Shown here: in pieces, positions 59,511-64,000 of the stretch
Layout of the letters: every line of letters starts with the position of its first letter
How positions within the stretch are numbered: position 1 is the stretch's first letter
Translations under genes and position numbers: made by a program
Notes under the pieces: generated by a model
Databases searched by the model: none
Seen by the model: the letters and a program-made list of their open reading frames with translations, nothing else
What the model was told of the DNA's origin: nothing
Origin: Nyssa sinensis
Taxonomy: Eukaryota; Streptophyta; Magnoliopsida; Cornales; Nyssaceae
Length of the DNA stretch: 64,000 bases
Assembly: GCA_008638375.1 (NCBI GenBank)
Contig: VIRR01000512.1
Coordinates: 152,001-216,000, forward strand
Direction: 5' to 3'

Positions 59511-60445
59511 GCTACCATTGAAGGTAAAACCCTAACCTCTCCAAGTTTCTCTCTCTAGAAAACTTTGCAAAAACCCAGTGTTTAATGGATTTTAAGTGCA
59601 TGCACGCATGCGAAGTTGAAAAAGAAAGAAAATTGGAAGGAAATAACCTTGTTAAACATGGAACGAACACTAGAACTTGAAAACGCGAATTTGTGAAAAA
59701 TAGTGTTTTTGTACAAACTTGATTTAAGCTTGAAACTAACTGCATGGCCCAAAAGATCACTGAAATGAGGTCATTCTGCAACTTAAATCAATTGAAATGG
59801 TCAAGGGACCAAGGAGAATAGCCAAGTTACAAGTTCGGTTGAGCTTTAGTGAATGATCAAGATTTTGATCAATTCGTGGGGCTTAAGCAACGGGAAAAGG
59901 TTCCTTGTAGTTTCAGAATCAAATGGGTGAAAATTGAGGGCAAAAATAGTGGCAAAACCTCACAAAATAGAAATTTAAGGTGTCACCGAAAAAGTGAACT
60001 TCACTAGAGTAGCCACTGTGAGTGGATGTTCGACGGCCAAGAATTAAACCAAATTAAATTTAAATATTAAAAATGGAACCCTCATGAAAAATGGGATCGA
60101 ACCACATTGAAAATAGAATGGAATTCAACCGATGACAGTCGTTGGCGCTTGAGAAGACTCTGAAACCCTCGCCGAAGAAGTGGGAAAGACGAACAGTAGT
60201 AGGTTGGCCCATCAGGTCAGTTTCGGGTTCGGGTTGGAACCCGCCCAGGCACAGATGAGGTTACTCTAAAACTGTGTCATTTTTAGTTGTTAATTAAAAA
60301 GAATAGGACCATTTGGCTATGTGGTTGATAAATTGATTTAATAGACGCACGAGGAACAGAGATATCTTATCCATGTTTAGGCCATTGTCTGTTGTTTGGG
60401 TAATGAAAAATCAGAAGAAAAACAAATAAAGAGCCACAGGCCCCA

Positions 60446-60510
60446 AGATTCGAACCCCCAACCTCTGTGTTTGTGTGAACCTTAAACCCAAATGTGTGAC
60501 CACTCTGCCA
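60446..60510 (-). other. tRNA-like A-box/B-box module in P (best copy)
   Basis: Minus strand, antisense to the LTR. TGGCAGAGTGG (60510-60500) fits the A-box TRGYNNANNGG at all sites. GGTTCGAATCT (60456-60446) fits the B-box at 10 of 11. Spacing 54, as expected for a class II tRNA. The part between contains GGGTTTAAGGTTC. A T5 run follows at about 60422-60418 on the minus strand. Confidence 0.68.
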
Positions 60511-60536
60511 ACTTCACACATGTGAATATTATAGAC

Positions 60537-60539
<3 letters not shown>

Positions 60540-60567
<28 letters not shown>
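60540..60567. repeat. (AT)n microsatellite
   Basis: AT dinucleotides just upstream, in the minus-strand sense, of P's tRNA-like module. H has a similar AT tract in the same place. Confidence 0.93.
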
Positions 60568-60572
<5 letters not shown>

Positions 60573-61424
60573 AAGAAAAGAATTAAATAAATCACATTAT
60601 TTTAATTTGGTAAAATGGTTCCGATGCCCAAATAAAATAAAAAAGATAGTGTGACCTAATATTTTTGGGCATTTTAGACTCAACGTCAAAGTCCGATTTG
60701 TGAGATTAAGTCCTGAAAATTTAAGACACATAAAATATAAAATTACCATTTTACCCCTAATGATACCCGGAGCCAATTAAATATAAAAGTTAGTCTATCT
60801 TGACTATCTTGGATGTTCTGGACTCAATGGTGAGGTCCGTTAAGCCTAAGTAAATTCTAGAAAATATGAAACAACAAATGAGGTAATACCCATTATGTTA
60901 CAAGCAATTATGTAGCTATTAAATGAATTTAAAAAGAGAGGGCAGGGCCTAACTTTAAGTTTAAGGCCGCAAAAATAATAAGTGGCCAATAGTAATGCCT
61001 TGATTATGTTCCAATGCATAGTTATGTATATTTGACTTATGATCTAGGAACTATAGACAAAGGAAAGGGGATTAACACAACAAACTGAAAATTTTAGTTG
61101 AGTAATTCGACATCTTGAAACAGTGGTGTTTCATCTTCTATGGTTGTTCAAAATGATAAATTTGTTTTATGAGTAACCTTGTATCCCAAATTAGTGGTTC
61201 TTTCTTCTACTTGAAAATGCCTAAATGTTTTATATTTGCTCAAATGTTCATCTGCACTTTCTGAAATATCCGAGAACTATGATTTACATGTCTAGATTTT
61301 GAAATGGCATTCATGTGTATTGATTTAAAAATGTCTATAAACCATGGCATCCCTTTAATGAGAAAAATGATTTACATGATCTAGTTTTGACTACATAACA
61401 TGAATTAGACTTGTTTTGAATCCG

Positions 61425-61745
61425 ATCATGTGTCTGTTTCGAGGCTTACCTATGTGGCGCTCCGACTCTTGATGAGACTTACCCACTGGTGCTCTTACTC
61501 CATTTCTTGTGCCTGTCCCAAGGCCTACCCATGTGGCGCTCTGACTCTTTATGATACTTACCCATGGCGCCTTGACTCAATTTTTGTGTCTACAAGAGGT
61601 TTACCCATGAGGTGTTCCGACTCTTGATGAGACTTACCCATATGGTGCTTTGACTCGTTGTGGAATTCATGTATAAGACTTACCTCGTGGTGCTCCGACT
61701 CTTGATGAGACTTACCCACATAGTGCTCCAACTGTTTATGTGAAT
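61425..61745 (+). repeat. 78-bp tandem repeat in P
   Basis: Four partial or complete copies of the H-type unit (TACCTATGTGGCGCTCCGAC, ACTTACCCA, GGTGCTC). More decayed than in H and L, and no longer open on the minus strand. Confidence 0.82.
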
Positions 61746-62612
61746 CTTTGATGTGTGTAATATGTATCTATTATTCATTGTTCAAAATTAGATTTTAAAA
61801 GCACCCTTTCATGTGTATTTTTCATTCGTTATTATGTTATCTATTTTGTAACTTATTATCTAAATCATGTTTTAAGAATTGCATATGCTAGTATACAATT
61901 TCTGATCAACTCTTCACTATCTGCTTTGTGATTTGATATTCGAACTATGTTACTAGAATATAACTTATTTTAGAAATGCTTCTATTATATCTGCTTGAAT
62001 CTTTAATATGTTTTATACGTGATCCATCTTGAAAGCATGTTTTAAGTTATCCTTATGTATATGCTATCTATTTGAGAAACTTGGTGCCTGTGGTATTTTG
62101 AGCAAAACTCTATCATACAAAACCTGTGACAAGATGCAGGAATTACTCACAAGCTTAGTGAAACTCATATGGATTTATCCAATATATTTCAGGTAATTGA
62201 ATTGGCATGAAGTAGTAAAGTCCACACCGTATGGCTGAGAGCATGAATGTGATAGACCTTTTGTACCAAGATTTTGCTTAGATATGATGTGGATTATTTT
62301 TGGTAATCACATGATTTATATTTTTTGGACTTGATGACAGCCGGGACTTTTGGAGAATTACATTTTGTACTTTTGTGGATACCTATGTGATGTATAGATA
62401 AATGTTGATGAATGATGTGATGATAGTGGTGACAATAAAGATTGGAGTGGAAATGGTTATCAGATGAGTTGCAAACGTGTAGCTTTCGCAATTGAAGAAA
62501 AAAAATAAATATATTACTCTTTTGCAATTCATTTGATTTTGTACGGCCTATCTGAATGACAGTGTCAGTCACTGGCCCTAAATCCGCGTCGGGTGGGTTT
62601 GAGGTCATGATA

Positions 62613-62861
62613 GAGTGGTATCAAAGCAAAGGTTAATGGTCTTTGGGAAAGACCAAATTGGAACTGAAGTTGATGTTTCTTGGGTGATTAGGATGACTAA
62701 ATTATCAATAATTCTTGGGAAACGATAGTATGCTTATGAGCGAAGTTGACGATCTTGAGAATTGGAGGACTACATTTGAGCTATATGAACAGTGATTTTG
62801 GAAAAACTATAATGATGTGAAGTTAAAGAGTATTGACTCCAAATATTGTGAAGACTAGGAA
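62613..62861 (+). mobile_element. Element P: PBS and start of non-coding internal region
   Basis: PBS TGGTATCAAAGC at 62616-62627 (one mismatch to the iMet type). The following text aligns with C1's internal start (GAAGTTGATGTTTCTTGGGT, GATTAGGATGA, ATCAATAATTCTTGGGA). No coding sequence is seen before Q interrupts at 62862. Confidence 0.82.
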
Positions 62862-64000
62862 TGTCACGACCCGAAATCCGCCTCACGCGGATCCCAGATC
62901 GAGACCGCCGCCCCAAGGCCCGAAGGCCTTGGGACAAGGCCCGAATCTGCAGTGGTATCGAATAGATGTGCTTCATGTGGTTGCAGAAGCGTTAAAAATT
63001 TTTCTTTTTTTTTCTCATTTTAAAATTTGCACATCCGTCAGGTACTGCCGCTCTTTACATAGTGTACACATGATATAACATTCAGAGCATAATAAAACTT
63101 AAGAACTTTAGAATTACTACATGTTTAGTTACCCTATAGGGCTTAATACATAATGGTGTCCCATCTTACTAATACAAAAGAGATTAACTTAAAACTTTAT
63201 AAGTCTTTCCAAAAAGACTGCCAGTCCTGCAATAGCTGCTTACACTATTCACAAAATGGGTAAGCTCTAACATCAACCTCTTCACATCAAGATTACTGTC
63301 AATCACCTGAAAGGGGGCGGATATAAATCTGGGTAAGCAAATCTAAGCTTATGAGTAATTCCTGCATTCGTCATGGGGTTTTCAACTGGTACCGGTTTAG
63401 CACATGAGAGTTTGTAAAATACTCACTACCAATTGTTCGTACATTTTAGAACACAAAGTATATGCATTCTTAAAACAGATAGCTTTGAAACATTTAAAGT
63501 ATTCAAGCTGAATACACATTTCTTCAAGTAGAACATATGCAATTTAAAAGCATATAAGCACATATAATAAAATGGGGTAAAAACCTGCTTCCATTTTTGA
63601 AAACATTTGTCATCTTTTCTCTTTAATTAGGTGGAATCTGTTTCGAATCAGACTCCCATTTTACTACAATGCTGCAATGCTACAATAGAGATATCCTGTA
63701 CCAAGGGGATCAGGTCCTGCTACCTGGCATTTTGACAGTCAATTGAGTTTCGTACAACCCAAAATCCCATCATATTTTTTTTTATAGATTGATTGAGTTA
63801 CGTACAACCCAAAAATCTATGAGTACTTATGCACAATTTATCTTATAAAACATTTATCACATGGCTTCTTCAATAGGTATTTTTCATGAATATTTAAAAC
63901 ATGAAATATATATAACTTATCACATGGCTTCTTCAATAGATATTTTTCATGAATATTTAAAACATGAAATATATAACTTCTGCAATAGAACTTCAATATT
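62862..64000 (-). mobile_element. Q: antisense LTR of the E1 family (cut by window edge)
   Basis: Minus strand ends GGCGGATTTCGGGTCGTGACA at 62862. It follows E1's 3' portion closely: the GACCGCCGCCC block, GTTGCAGAAGCGTTAAAAA, CGTCATGGGGTTTTCAACTGG and GGTGGAATCTGTTTCG. The rest lies beyond the window, so it may be a solo LTR or part of a full element. AGGAA (62857-62861) would be its left TSD. Confidence 0.85.

Larger units (their letters stand above)
58837..62612 (+). mobile_element. Element P: 5' LTR, 3.8 kb
   Basis: Starts TGATAACACCCTGATCC and ends GGGTTTGAGGTCATGATA, then GAG and a PBS, so it is a 5' LTR. It aligns with H over their shared length. Order: weak antisense tRNA-like remnant near 59075-59150, (GAA)n and (GA)n leader, inverted repeat GGGTTCGGGTTGGAACCCG (about 60228), strong tRNA-like module (60446-60510), ACTCAA modules near 60668 and 60812, and the 78-bp array (61425-61745). 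Frames such as 59253-59518 read the GAA tract. Confidence 0.87.

Noticed and set aside
60446..60510. Functional nuclear tRNA gene
   Set aside because: A and B boxes fit, but acceptor and other stems do not pair well by eye and the unit recurs in decayed form inside LTRs.

Overview
This window looks like intergenic, repeat-rich nuclear DNA from a flowering plant, probably a eudicot with a large genome; the species cannot be told from the sequence. I find no intact host gene, rRNA or functional tRNA gene, and no CRISPR array. The DNA is AT-rich, full of (AT)n, (AC)n, (GA)n and (GAA)n tracts. Almost all of it can be assigned to LTR retrotransposons with very long LTRs (about 3.2-5.2 kb). The one element with readable pol is Ty3/gypsy, with a chromodomain-like tail of the Tekay/Del type. 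LTRs begin near TGTAAYAYCCCGACCC and end near GGGTTTCGGGTCGTGACA, and elements have 5-bp target-site duplications (TSDs).

Layout, with labels used below. C0, a sense LTR entering from the left edge (1-422 + 4425-7979), is split by antisense solo LTR E1 (423-4419, TSD CCTAG). C0 itself sits in antisense LTR fragment F (7980-9082). Next come antisense fragment G (9083-10045) and a deletion junction near 10046. C1 (10046-45013) is a large element with a non-coding internal region. Its 5' LTR holds element A (10311-24756, TSD CTTTA) and antisense element B (25439-33780, TSD GCAGC). A's 3' LTR is split by solo LTR S (18410-22086, TSD GAGAG). C1's 3' LTR is split by 5.2-kb solo LTR D (37125-42338, TSD CGGAA). 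C1 lies in sense LTR H (45014-48189), and H lies in antisense LTRs J and K (48190-49502). The right side is antisense LTR L (49503-51507 + 58606-58836), split by antisense solo LTR M (51508-58600), which is split by sense solo LTR N (52961-56210, TSD GTAAC). L is also interrupted by element P (58837-62861), whose short internal region is cut by antisense LTR Q (62862 to the edge).

None of the elements appears autonomous. A keeps a decayed pol but has lost most of gag; B keeps gag but has lost pol; C1 and P carry a shared non-coding internal region. Similar LTR ends, primer-binding sites and polypurine tracts suggest one integration machinery could have served several families.

The most interesting signal is not any single element. 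Several otherwise different LTR families carry, always antisense to the LTR, a module with tRNA-like A and B boxes at tRNA-like spacing, sometimes followed by a T-run. The LTRs also share a hairpin with a compensatory change, a recurring ACTCAATGGT module, an ACGACGTCGT palindrome and repeated CTTCCGC boxes near the 3' end.
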